Shown: piece by piece, positions 24,901-36,200 of the stretch
Layout: each line of letters starts with the position of its first letter
Position numbering within the stretch: position 1 is the stretch's first letter
Origin: Argopecten irradians
Lineage: Eukaryota; Mollusca; Bivalvia; Pectinida; Pectinidae
NCBI RefSeq assembly: GCF_041381155.1
Contig: NC_091134.1
Span: forward strand, 4,150,001-4,214,000
Reading direction: 5' to 3'
DNA length: 64,000 bases
The notes under the pieces: model-generated
The model's database searches: none
Seen by the model: only the letters and a program-made list of their open reading frames with translations
What the model was told of the DNA's origin: nothing
Position numbers and translations under genes: made by a program

Positions 24901-26607
24901 CCGTTTCGGAAAGGTAGTGGGCCTTTAATATATACATACCAAGTACAAAATTATCGACTACTTTCTGGTAATTTCCTTATGTGTGTTCACGAAGAAATAG
25001 TAACGTTAGATGCTATATGCACCAATACGATAACATTTCATAAAATGCACTGAGAGTAAGGTGTGTACGGAAAGGAATGATACATGTTTAAGTAAGTTCG
25101 TACATAAGATTTAGACGAATTTAGGTGTACCATCAATAGTTATTTTGGAGAGTTTTCAAACATTAAATCTTAACATGTTCCGTTGCTGACACAATAACAT
25201 GAATGTTGCTGATTTTCTGCGATATATTCCATAAACAAATGGGTTTCACTCAAGCCAAACTCGCAAAATTGAAAACCTTAGGAAATTGTTGCAAAGTATC
25301 ACATGTATTCAAGTTAATGGAACGTTCAAAGGCGATTCGCGTTACAAAGGCGATTCGCGAAAAATAAACCATAACGAATTGGTTTTACATACATGATCAA
25401 CTTCATCATGATATATTGGAAATTTACAGTGAAATATTCGTGATCAAATATATATTTATTCTTATTGAATTTGATTTGGTTTTCCTGATTACTTGAAGCA
25501 CTATTAAACATTCGAGAAAGCTTATCATTTACTTTCAATCAAATGATTTCCTTGCTTGTGATGAAAAACAAACTACTACCATATTTTACATAAATATACA
25601 ATTTTCCACAGAACTTTTTTTTGTGAATGCCATAAATCGAGTAATGACATTGAACTCCTCAGTGTCATATTTCTAGTGGTTTTTCTTTCTCATTCTCTAT
25701 GTTCCATGGGCTACGAACTGAATTAATCACAGGCTGGCAGATTACGGAGAGCGACGCAAAACTTCAAAGCCACAGAGTGTACCTTCTTTCGGTTCTGTGG
25801 ATGTACATCAAAGGACCAAATTACCTGCTCACCTGGTGTTGCTCACGAATCCTTCAGTTTCGTTATGGCATAGTCCAGGAGTGGATATGTTTACAGTAAT
25901 AGTAAGCTTAGGAATATCGAGGATGTTTGTGCGTGGGACAACCAAATCTGTCGACTACAGAATAAGACGTAGATATAAAAACTCTAATAGTAATAATAAA
26001 ACCACTGACCTACATTTGTTGCCTCCAACAGGTAATGTTACACGTGCTTTTAAATTCGATATCATAGAAATGAGACATCACTCCTTACCTTAGCTGTGGT
26101 AGATGATGTGGGATCGTCCAGAATATCCCAGACTTTTTTCCTGAATCTCTCCCATTTGGTGTTACTTAAGTGAATGCCTTTGTCTATGAGGGCATTCTTG
26201 TTTTCCACCTCCTCCATGGACTTCAGTAACGCCTGGTCGGAGAAGAACGAAATAAACCTCATATTACAACACCGCGACAGTCTTTTCGGATCAATCTTCC
26301 AGAACTGAAGTTCCCTACTGAAGACAGCTGGACAGACGGAAGTTGGCATGTGTAGTTCGCCATGCGTAAAGTACCACAAAATGGCGCTAAAACATTGCGC
26401 ATGTCCTTCTATGTAATATTCCTCATGAACACTGCTCTCTATCTTTATTGCCTTTTCCAAGCAAGATGGCGGAAGTCTGCGGAATGTTCCACGTTTTAGG
26501 TGGTAAATCGTCCCACTGATGTTTATAACTACAGGGTCGCCGTTAATGTTAAGGAATGTGTTGGGCTGGTGCATGGTGTTAGTTCGATCAAGGCTACAAC
26601 CCGACAT
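11814..26607 (-). CDS. Voltage-gated potassium channel alpha subunit, Shaw/Kv3-like (complete, two coding exons)
   Basis: Encodes a six-helix Kv pore subunit of about 541 residues that should tetramerise in the plasma membrane. Coding exon 1 is 26607-26089 (T1 domain, residues 1-173); coding exon 2 is 12920-11814 (S1 to C-terminus). The 13.2-kb intron is phase 0, with donor AAG/GTAAGG and acceptor TTCTGTTGTAG. T1 has the exact HX5CX20CC zinc motif (H86, C92, C113, C114) of Kv2/3/4-type channels, which Kv1 lacks. Selectivity filter is TTVGYGD (457-463). S4 carries R388, R391, R394 and K397, spaced by three. The S2 glutamate (FSIEFAIRF) and S3 aspartate (NIVDIVA) are present. Odd points: the S1-S2 linker is about 120 residues and polar, and the S6 Pro-X-Pro motif reads L489-I490-P491. 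Kv3-like is the best guess; Kv family membership is certain. Confidence 0.92.
13979..14064. repeat. 44-bp tandem duplication
   Basis: Two nearly identical 44-bp copies (ATCATAAGAAAATCAGTGGA ...) start at 13979 and 14023. The lack of divergence suggests a recent slippage duplication inside the Kv intron. Confidence 0.85.
14988..15081. mobile_element. 94-bp hairpin element
   Basis: The left arm, starting TTAGAGGGTCATAGTGCC and continuing TAGTGTCACCCC, is matched by the right arm GGGGTGACACTAGGCACTG then TCACCCTCTAA. The inverted arms are about 31 bp with one or two mismatches around a loop of about 32 bp. It is likely a very short MITE or MITE remnant. No coding capacity. Confidence 0.75.
18487..18894 (+). 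mobile_element. TTAA-flanked MITE, family B, copy 1
   Basis: About 408 bp, beginning TTAAAGGCCCACTACCTTT and ending AAAGGTAGTGGGCCTTTAA, with TTAA at both edges. It is collinear with and closely similar to 24522-24928, sharing the GC-rich middle (CTACCGCGCGGTATTTAGG). No ORF. Probably a piggyBac-like non-autonomous element, judged only from TTAA and terminal repeats. Confidence 0.85.
19962..20045. repeat. 42-bp perfect tandem duplication
   Basis: The unit starting AGACTGTCCTAATATATGTG occurs at 19962 and 20004 with no visible difference, pointing to a recent event. It is unrelated to the 42-bp array at 9 kb. Confidence 0.9.
20854..21027. mobile_element. Long hairpin element inside the 34-bp minisatellite
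   Basis: Inverted arms of about 85 bp meet at GCGCGCTAGCGC (near 20934-20945). The strongest stem is ATGCCAGAGCTTTGCAG against CTGCAAAGCTCTGGCAT. The outer parts also pair, more loosely (TTTAAGCATTTTA with TTAATGCATATA). No coding capacity. It is a foldback or MITE-like insertion, or a cruciform-forming sequence. Confidence 0.75.
22486..22621. mobile_element. 136-bp inverted-repeat element
   Basis: Termini AAGTAATAAACTGTTACCAG and, reversed, AAGCAATAAACTGTTAACCA continue for about 36 bp, ending in ATACAGTTGA on each side, around a spacer of about 60 bp. It abuts the third block of the 34-bp minisatellite, so its insertion helped split the array. Confidence 0.78.
24522..24928 (+). mobile_element. 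TTAA-flanked MITE, family B, copy 2
   Basis: About 407 bp, same orientation and ends as 18487-18894, again with TTAA at each edge. The copies agree over their whole length with scattered single-base differences, so both amplified from a common source. Non-coding. Confidence 0.85.
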
Positions 26608-26614
26608 TTGAGTA
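26089..26614 (-). CDS. Kv coding exon 1: T1 tetramerisation domain
   Basis: The exon opens at 26614 after a strong acceptor (TTTGTCTCTCTTCTAG), has seven leader bases, then ATG at 26607, so the 5' UTR must be spliced from further upstream. Residues about 20-120 form the BTB/K_tetra fold: INISGTIYHLKRGTF, the zinc motif with LHMPTSVC, and RELQFWKIDPKRLSRCC. The usual DRHP segment reads EGHA. It ends WERFRKKVWDILDDPTSSTTAK, the standard sequence just before S1 in Kv2-4-type channels, then donor GTAAGG. Confidence 0.92.
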
Positions 26615-29600
26615 CTAGAAGAGAGACAAACTCTCTGTATTTTCTTTTGTTGAATTATCTATTTAGACAATAAAATTATTCCTCACCACAAGTTTACTTG
26701 CGGGAGGTATCCGTATCTCTGTAGCAAAGGTCCAGTGGATAGCTATAGATTCCAGATCGTATCCAGTCGGATCGTTATGCTACAGCTTATTTGCACACAA
26801 TCGAAGTTAGTTATTGATGTCGAGAAAACAATTTTATCGCCATCCTTTACTGACTAATCCGGAAGGTCATCTCTTGGCACGAGACAAAGGCTATTCCGTC
26901 AAGGCTAATCAAACACAGGGACTAGCGAGGAAGCTACCCCACCAGGTTGATCGGAGTGAGGGAGCACTGAAGGACGTCCATTCGATTTTACGACATCCTC
27001 GGCATTGTTTTAATGACGATGTCGGTAATTCACGTTTCATTAATTGAAATACAGATACACATCAGCGATACAATACAAAGCTGAGCGCGTTTGTATAAGC
27101 ACACATATCACGCAGAAGGATTGGCTGTTAATTGTTTATACAGTACCATGTCAGCGGAACGTCATGTAGAACTGGTAACTCAAGGTCGGTCTCATGTAAA
27201 CTAGCCTGTACATTGGGCATTACTATTTACCGTTTCTTGTCAGAGACGTTTTAGTAGGTATCTTTACTTTGTATCATTTCTGTAAAAAGTTTCACAATGC
27301 CATATTGTTAATTACAACAATAGAACGACAGGACTATCTGTTTCCATCCTCAAAAGTATTCGAAACATTCTAAAATTTGTTTTCAAGACGTCATGTCGCC
27401 AACTCGTTGACATGAATTGCAAAACATCTTTTTTAAATTATCTAATGTACAGTCTGCCGTTGATTTTATTTCGTGGAGACACAAGTACAAACTAACGATT
27501 CAAACTACTTGATGCATGTTCTGTCAAAATCTAAATCAGCCCGTTCATGCCAGAAGGATCTGATGAAGAAGTGCAATTATATATGTCCCAAGTTTAAATT
27601 AAGTTCGACAGCGACGTAATTATATTTCACAGGCACAAATTGGTAAAATGACTTCGTTTTCTTTTTTTCTGTACAACAGTTATCTTTCCGAACCATGTCG
27701 ACATGGTTTTATTAGTTAAACAAAGAGAACATGTCATTTCCATTAAGATTCAGAGATATGGATGTCGATTCGTACATCTATTGAAGTGTATAACCCTTGC
27801 TAATATTTCTGTCAATGCTTGACAGGCAGCCACCATGCCTGATAGATGGTGAAACATGCACGCCAGCCTTTCCCGTACAGCACTCCCAACGTCGGTCGCA
27901 TGTCTATTGCATATCCCTATTGAATTTGACACAGCTGTATACGATTCTCCACATGGTAGTATTTTGTGTTGTTGTTATGATCCCCAGAACAGTTCAACTG
28001 TTTTGACATCAGTTTAAAACATCTATGCTACAGCACGTCAACTCTGTAGACTCCTCTATCCATCACTATGACGACGAAAACAGAGAGTCGTATGGTAGCC
28101 TACCCTGTCATTAGTCTTCTACTCTCGAATGATCACGTGACCCGCTATACAGTTCTGAAAATATAAGAAAGATGAGATGAATAATCATTATCATCCTATT
28201 TAATGATCGATAAAAGATATTAAAGCACGTTATGGAGGGGAAAGACAACCCCAATGGATCGCATGTGTATATTCCATAAACGGCATTTTATGTACGATCA
28301 GGTAGTGAAATACGAAATCTGAGTGACAAAATCAAAGGGTAGTAGGTAGAAATGGATATAGAGATGATGAAATGAATTATATGAACAGTCTTCCATATTT
28401 TAATTATCATTATCAGACATAAATCCCACTGAGGATGTAAACTATAAAACGCTTGTATCGCTTTATTACCAGTCAGCATTGCTAGGAACTAAGCTTTATT
28501 CAACTAGTTATATTGTATCTCCTAGCATATTCATACTCTGAACTGTGCCAATAATTGGAAAAAACGAAAGTTTCATCTTTATGTCCAAACGGTGTATTAG
28601 CGTTAAAGACGCTTAAAAATACAAAAAACATAAAACAATTTCGTTCTTCTAGAATTCGTCAGTCATGCTGACGGAAAGCGTGGGTAAGCGAAAGTCAAAT
28701 ACATCCAAGGAAGTGCTAAAATATGGCAAATGGAATGTCGGCTCTGAAAGACACTGACATCTTTTATGTATCATTTACTGCGATTTTTCTTACACGAAAC
28801 TTTAAAAACATAATTTTTGATGACATGGTTTTTCTACACAGGAGCAGTATTTTCATTACCAATGTTCCGTTTCTGCTGTTTTCGGTTTAGTTCATATGTA
28901 CTTTTATCTCCCAGCCGATTCCTTATTACGTGGGTCGTGGCTGAAGCTGTTGTAAGCTGCTTATAACACTGAATGTCTCCTGAGGATTGAGATGTTTACA
29001 GATTGTATAATGTGGACAGATGTTTTTGTCTTAATTGTTTCCATGTACTGGACCGTTTGCATTCATGATATTCTCGAAAATCGTGAAAGTATATCTCGGC
29101 AAATTCGTCTGCTATTACAAACTGAACTAAATTTGGTAAATTATTTTTTCATAAAATACACATCATTTATCTAAGTCATATATATGATTTACATTATTTC
29201 GAAGATTTTAATGATATTGCAAATATAAGTATACGCCGTTTTATTTTAATATCTAGACAAGGTAAAATGCATACTGCAATCCTAACACATGTTAGGTATT
29301 GACATACGTGTCAATCAAAATATCTTCATTGTAACAAGCTAAAAACAAATATTCAAACTAATTTATTTAAGTGGAGCTGCGCATGGTTTTTTCATATTTT
29401 AGTGTGTTTTTTTTGTTGGAAGCGTTATATCAAAAACTACAATTTCAAACATCATATTTAGTTTCCAGTTTCTATTTTCAATAGTACCTGTGTCTGATCT
29501 ATATCTCCGATATTGAATACTGAAAAAGTATTAAAAAAAATAAAGTGAACGAAAATCCAGTTTTATTTACAATAGTCTTCCGCGATAACCAGATTCATGG

Positions 29601-32600
29601 TAACTATCTTTCTGCGAGTTAGATATGACCTTAGCATCCACTGGGTAGTCTTAACTACAATACGGCAAAACACTGGACAGTGATTGTTACTATGGGAACA
29701 ATAAAATCCATTGTTACCTTGGAAACTACAAGATTGGCAAATCATGGTTATGCAAAGATGATCCAGTACTTTATTCATCACGAAAACACGCCATACCAAA
29801 ATGGCCCTTAAAGACCAGCCTTTACCGAACCAGTTGATACTGCCTTTGTTCGGCACAATGGTGCGGTATATTTTAGAATATACAGACCATTCCCTAGAGA
29901 TGTCCATTACTATTGAGCTCAAACAGACCTATGCCACCCGGAATCTAGTTACTACCAAAATTAATTGCATTAGAAAAAATGTACTGTGGAAAGGAATCAA
30001 TGTAAAAGTTTCCCAACAAGTGATTGTTTGATTTTTATGTTTATCAAACTTAAGGAATGGATCATTCCAAAACCTTAACTCTATTTTTTATCGTGATAAT
30101 CATAAAAAAGTTTCTCATCAATGAAGTTAACCACCACATATTGTCTTATATCGTTCCACTGTAAAATATAGAGCCCTAATAAAGTGTTTATATTCTGATG
30201 TTTATGCAAAGTTAAACAACTACCTTTAATAAGTGAAATTCAAAAGAAAATACGCATTGAAGTTATCCACTGTCAAAAGCAATGTGCAAAGTTTTTGGTG
30301 TTTTTTTAAGGTTTCAAATTTGATTAAAATATGTAGCCTCTCACAGGAGGTCTCTTTCACTTCTTTTACTCGATCGCTGTCATTTCGTCACATTCAATTG
30401 ACTCCATTAATTTTTCAAACTCATTCATAGAAATACAAATATAAGTATACAAATTTACATTAAATGAAAGGATTTCTCTTGCATTGATAAATGAAATAAT
30501 TTACATTATTGATGTGGGGGTTGAGATGACCAATGAGAGGTGCCGTATATAAGTGTTTATACACTGGTACATTAGTATATGTAAACATAAACGATAACTG
30601 CAAGCAGTTTCTCACAGAATTATGAATAAATAAGCTTTAATCGTGTTTTAAGATACATTGTACTTCTTTATGTATTATATTGCTAAATGGTGAATAGTTA
30701 AGTAAATTATTAGTTGTGTTTACCAGTTCAGTTAGTTCACTATAGTTCCAGATGTAATGGGTAACTAACAAGAATGTATAGTACATCTTCCATATACCAC
30801 ATATTTCACCCTAGAGACAAGGATGTTTTTCTTAAAAACCTTCAACTTTGATAGCAATCGAATCCCAGTAGTCATCTCATTTTTCAGATATAGAAACCAC
30901 AGAAGAAAGATCCAATGCTATGTTTGTGGGTCACTGATCAATTTCAACAATCAAGTAAATTGACTTTCCCGAGGAACAACATCTATCTCTTGTTTTACAG
31001 CGGTCAATGACATCAACCACGGTTAGTGTGGGAGCTCTACAATGTACTCTTCCTTCTCTATGGTAATCTATAGCGTTTGAAGATAATGACTAAAGCGTGA
31101 TATCTAGTAGGGCAACCGGTACAGTCTGTTTTCACAATTGTAAAGTTTTAGCAGTTTTGAATAATAGTTTAGAATCCCAATATCATGGATCAAAATGATT
31201 ACAAACACCGTATTTGTAAACATATCTTTTGTTTATTACTGTATACATACGTATATATCATTCCTGTATACATACGTATATTATTACGGTTGGAATTACT
31301 TCATTGTTCCATATTTACCATTTGAAGTAATTCGTATCCAACAGACTTACGTTTGATTGGATCCCGTGTCATCTGGAAAATCCTGTTGATATTACTTCTT
31401 TGACCCCTACGTATATTATTATTAACACATCGCTCGCTGTCTCTAATGGAAATCTCTTATCAGTCCGCATTGATTGATGTGGTCGGTTTTATCCGGATTG
31501 TTATTACACGTCTTACACTTCTAAACACCAAACACGCCGATTAATGGCACAAGAAAACGTTCCAAAGACAAATGCACTCTAGAATTTATTATTCCTATTA
31601 GAAAGGAAAGCGATTGAAAGTTTTCCATAATCTTATTATTTTACAATAAAATCGGTTTAACTTAGCCGTTGTCGATAATTAATCAAGACTAAGAACTCCA
31701 AGTCACATTACACCAGGGAAGTTACCAATCAGAGATGTTACTGAGACTTAGGATAAATGGTGTGATTGTTGGCAAGTTTAAATGATATTTTCTGAGAAGA
31801 AGGTGCTATACTTGCCATGAATAATACCTTTATATAAAGTTAGTGTTTGACGCAAACTTTGATTATTTTGAGTTTTAAAATATGAAAAATCTTCTTCCGT
31901 CGCAAAGTTGCAAAGAAGGTTAGAATGAGATTGCCATTCATAGATATGTACTTTATAGAATCGTTTATGAGATAAGAAATGAAAACAACAAACAAAGCAC
32001 TAATGTCGTTTTCTGTAAATGATATTCACATCGGATTGCTATTCGAAATTCCTGTTCCTTCCTTATTATGAAATACCCCTACCTAATTTGTAATTTGTTC
32101 AGGTTGAGGAAAATTTCCCTGTAATCTGTAAGCACCTATATTGTTAAAATAATTCCCCATGTGCTTTAATCTTCTATCTTTTCCACTGAAAAGAAATAAA
32201 TAAATGTATCATAGCGTGCATTCTGTCAGCATATCCTAACATTTTTAAATTTAACTAAGAGGTAAGAGTACGTTACAATTATATTATTATAATACATCCT
32301 TTCTAATATCCAATATGTACACATAATGAATTTGTTTTAAAAATAATGTATAGCATTTGGATACGATAAATGCACCCGCCGCCATCACTCCAGTAATCTA
32401 TTCAAAACGTCTTTCTTCCTTCAACGGTATTTTCTTCCTTTTATTTATTTGGTAAAATCAATATTATTGGATGGTAATTCAGACGAGCTAATCCAACTGA
32501 TATGACACAATGTGGGTGAAGTACGATTTACCGTCTATTAGCCCCATGCTATACGGTATCTGTGACGTCAGATTATGACGTGGTTCTTGTGGTGTCACTC

Positions 32601-34664
32601 TATGAATTATGTACACAATGATTATACTATAGCTTTGTTTTGGTGTTAGCCTTATTATTAAAGCAACACTATTCTAAGAAATATCCGCGTATTCCATAGA
32701 TTTTACCATTCACATATTAACACATACGAAGGTGATACAATGATTAATAACCAAGATTAATTTTCTATTAACCTTAGAATGCTATGGTGGAAAATCTAAA
32801 TTAGTATTGATTTGTCATGAAGCTATGAAATTTGTCTTCCGATAGGAGGGTTTATCGAACAGAATGTGATGACAACTCTTAATATCGCTACAGCAGTAAC
32901 ACACAAGACATTATACTGGTCAATCGCAATCGTTGATGTTCAGAAACCTAAAGAAACATAAAATTATGTTCAGTTTGTTATCATTTTCATGGCCGGCATT
33001 TCAACCAAAATTTAGAATATCGTTTATTACTGAAAAAATCACATTCACAATATAACTACCACGGCTACCTGGACTCCCAAGCAGTAAGTAATGCTTTTTG
33101 GTTTTATTGTATCTACTGAAATACAAATACTCCCTGATTGCTGCTATAAAACCTCCTATATTCCTTATCATTTAGCGAGGTTTCGATTCCATTGTCTATG
33201 GCGAACCATGGGATTCTCTGGTGAGCATTTAAATATATAACATCGAGGGCCGACTGTCGACATAGCGGTCGTGAACCAATCCGAGTCGGCCTTCCACAAG
33301 AGGTCACTGAGTCGAGATCAGTGAAGCTAATGGTGAGTCCTACCATATTGTTGGCTAATTCTGGTTCTAATGGGCCGCCCGAGAATCAGTATGATCGAGT
33401 TATTGCTTTCTTCAAGAATCACTAGCAGTTTATTGTAGTTTGATGGCCCTGTGGGGATTAAATTTAGCTGTAACTGATTCCTTATATATCAGTATATATA
33501 TATAAAAAATAAGTTCAAGACGCACGTGATATGTTCTTAGGAATGCGAATAAATAATAGGTTTTTCGAGATATCATAACGTAGAAGCTATGATAAATATG
33601 TGGACACCTCACATTATCGTTTATTAAAACGGCAAAAGGAAATGTTATGGAGCACATCATGATGTAAATATTTACTACATGATACAAATATAATGTTGTG
33701 CGATTAAAATATCTGATCACGTTACAACATATCTGCCATTAGGATAACTTTATCTGATCATGTTATTTTAAAAAAACGTTTAGTCTTGTGAAATAAACAA
33801 AAGGTTCTGCGATTGGATTATTTATTCAAATTACAAAATAACGCATGACAAACACATAATTATGTTTTACAAAATCTGATGATATCAATTAAGCATTTGA
33901 TCATGTGACAACGTCGGAGACCCACGGGTGATCGCACTACACTACGCTACACTTATCAACGTTAGTGTATATATATTAACGTTAGTGTATATATCGCCTG
34001 GGTTACCGAGGATGATCATGTGACAAAGTGAATTGATGATATAAATGAAGAACTTGAGATAACATTGGGAACAACAATGCGTATGTCAATGAATCATGTC
34101 TCAGTACATATAGAACATTTTTGAGTTAATTCTAAGAGAAAAAAAAGTTTTCCGAACGGAATTAGATCAAATGATGCCCTAAGACTTATCTGTCCGATGT
34201 TAATTAGACAAACATTGTATTATCATTTATCAACTTATATCGAGCACACCAAAATTGATTAACGCCACTCATAGCAACAAACACTCGTTTAAATCATGAC
34301 TAATTTAAAGTTGAAATGTCTTATTTCTTTATCAATGTGTTGTAATGAGTGGCCATGGATGCGTCTTAGTTCTGATATAACTCATTCCTGGCCCTATGAC
34401 TTTGGGCTGTGTTTCTCATATGATTTAAAATTATAAAATCATAACACACACGCCTAGTCATGAAAAATGATTTGTTTGATTAAGATTATCCATTTGAAAA
34501 TAAATTTTTGCTTAAGGAAGATTATCCATTTAAAAGTAATGCTATGTTTCCGTTTTCAGAAATCGGTGTTATTGTTTTTTGTAAATTATCCTGCCTGCCT
34601 TTGGTATTAGCAAACAAGTTCGGCGACCAACATTATTTTGAACAGATTATTTACATGTTGATAT

Positions 34665-34700
<36 letters not shown>

Positions 34701-36119
34701 ATTATTCGAGGTTTCTGAAATCTGTCTATGCATCGTGTATGTTTCATTGTCCTTTTCTAATTTTCGGAGTAAAATGGTCACTGAGAGCTGATAATAGCAA
34801 ACACTTTGATTGATGAGAAGGTGCAAAAGACTTTCTAAAAAGATTTCTAAATTTTGAACGGACTATAGATGTCCTAATCATAGAATTTATGTCATTATTT
34901 ATTTTCTCTATTAAAGCGACAAATCCCCGACCGAACTGTGTGCGTATAGATATAATGTAATATTGATAACCGTACATTCCTGTCTGAAATGGGTTTTTAA
35001 TATATACTGTAATTTGTTGGAGTAGAAGCGAACTGGCACTGATATTTAATTACATTGAGTCTAGGGAAACACTATAACTAATGGTCATGGCTTGCCAGAA
35101 CTCGTCATATGTCGTTCGACTGTCGTTATTGTGGTTTGTGGCTGGACCTAGAGTGCACTGTACAGTAACTATCATATATATACTGTAATTATAGGCTCGA
35201 TAACGTCCATTCCCGTCAATGGAATGTACTCCATTAACGTCCACCATGTACAAATGTCACAAATACTCTCAAATTGAATAAATCCTGTGTATATTATCAT
35301 CGACAGACCATTGTATTGGTAATTATCAAATGGGAAAAAAAATCATTTGCAACATGACAGACATTGCATACTGTAATATTAAGAAGAACCTCCTTGTATT
35401 AGCATGAGAGACTTTCTTTAATTCTGAAGCCTAAGAATGGTGAATATGGATCCTCTCTCACGAATGATATAGATTTCTTGGCGTTCCGTCTAGGCAGGTG
35501 TTTCATGGGAGAATTTTCAATCGAGCCTTCTTGACATGCTCGCCGAGACTTAATCAACCTATGAATATAAAATCTCTCCTTTTATGCTGCTCCATAAAAC
35601 ATGTATCACACGGGGTCTGGTTTGCATACGTGAAAAGAAACTTACTATCCTCTATGCTGCCCGTAACTGTTGCTTGATGCCATCGGTGCTTAATTGCTGA
35701 CAAATTGCTTTGACAAATTGCTATTCAATTACATCGCCGTTTTCTTACGATACCGTGCGAGGAGAGAAACGGTCACCGTCTGTTTTAAAGTTATCATAAC
35801 ATGTATTTGTGTTTTGAATAAGTATTTGTTAGATTTATTTTCAAATAATGGAAAAGAACTGATTGGAAAACAAACGAAATATTTCTTTGATAGAAAGGTC
35901 ATTTTTTGAAGTTATTGCTCGGCAGCAAATCAGCAAGATCTTATTTTCACCATTTAACACGACCTTTACATTTAAACGTTGATACCATTCCTAGCACGTA
36001 GACGATAAGATAACACAAACTCTGATTTTTTTTCAAATGTTCCTTTAGAGATTCTAACTTCCAGTTCAACAGTAAATATAATTAATGGCAACACACACGA
36101 CTATTGTTGCTGGACTTAC
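26615..36119. other. Region upstream of Kv coding sequence, no gene recognised
   Basis: Probably the Kv 5' UTR intron and regulatory sequence. Open frames at 26814-27047, 29563-29922 (minus), 29801-30031 and 33113-33346 (minus) overlap other frames and resemble no known protein. A small hairpin lies at 31289-31342 (arms around GAATTACTTCA). A run of 31 A lies at 34669-34699. A short duplication of AACGTTAGTGTATATAT lies near 33960-33995. Otherwise nothing is recognised. Confidence 0.45.
34669..34699 (+). repeat. A31 homopolymer
   Basis: Thirty-one consecutive A. The preceding sequence does not resemble a retrogene, SINE or LINE 3' end, so it is recorded only as a simple repeat. Confidence 0.95.
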
Positions 36120-36200
36120 CTTGTAGCGCCGGGGCAGTTAGTAACCCTGCTGAACGAATTTCTCATCAGCTGTATCCTTTGTTGTCACTAGATAAGTGTA
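36120..36200 (-). other. Candidate 5' UTR exon of the Kv gene (3' part)
   Basis: On the minus strand GGCGCTACAAG/GTAAGTCC at 36120/36119 matches the U1 consensus very well, next to a small GC-richer patch (CTGCCCCGGCGC). The Kv coding exon needs an upstream donor, since it starts at a strong acceptor with only seven leader bases, and this is the best minus-strand donor noticed upstream. The exon's 5' end is unknown and the link to Kv is inference. Confidence 0.3.

Larger units (their letters stand above)
12921..26088 (-). other. 13.2-kb Kv intron, repeat-rich, no nested gene seen
   Basis: Between the T1 exon and the membrane-core exon. It contains a 44-bp duplication (13979-14064), a perfect-looking hairpin (14988-15081), two copies of MITE family B (18487-18894 and 24522-24928), a 42-bp duplication (19962-20045) and a 34-bp minisatellite (20776-22765) broken by two hairpin insertions. 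Stretches of about 15.1-18.4 kb and 22.8-24.5 kb are AT-rich with nothing recognised. No open frame here resembles a known protein. Confidence 0.7.

Noticed and set aside
26814-27047. 77-codon plus-strand open frame near the Kv first coding exon
   Set aside because: No domain, no splice or start support; likely chance opening in the Kv upstream region.
29563-29922. 119-codon minus-strand open frame with several cysteines
   Set aside because: No recognisable domain, no splice context, overlapped by an open frame on the other strand at 29801-30031.
33113-33346. GC-richer patch with a 77-codon minus-strand frame and a plus-strand donor-like AATG/GTGAGT
   Set aside because: Strand signals conflict and the peptide resembles nothing known; too weak to list as a gene.
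34669-34699. Poly(A) run as the tail of a retrogene or LINE
   Set aside because: The upstream sequence has no coding similarity, and no target duplication was found.
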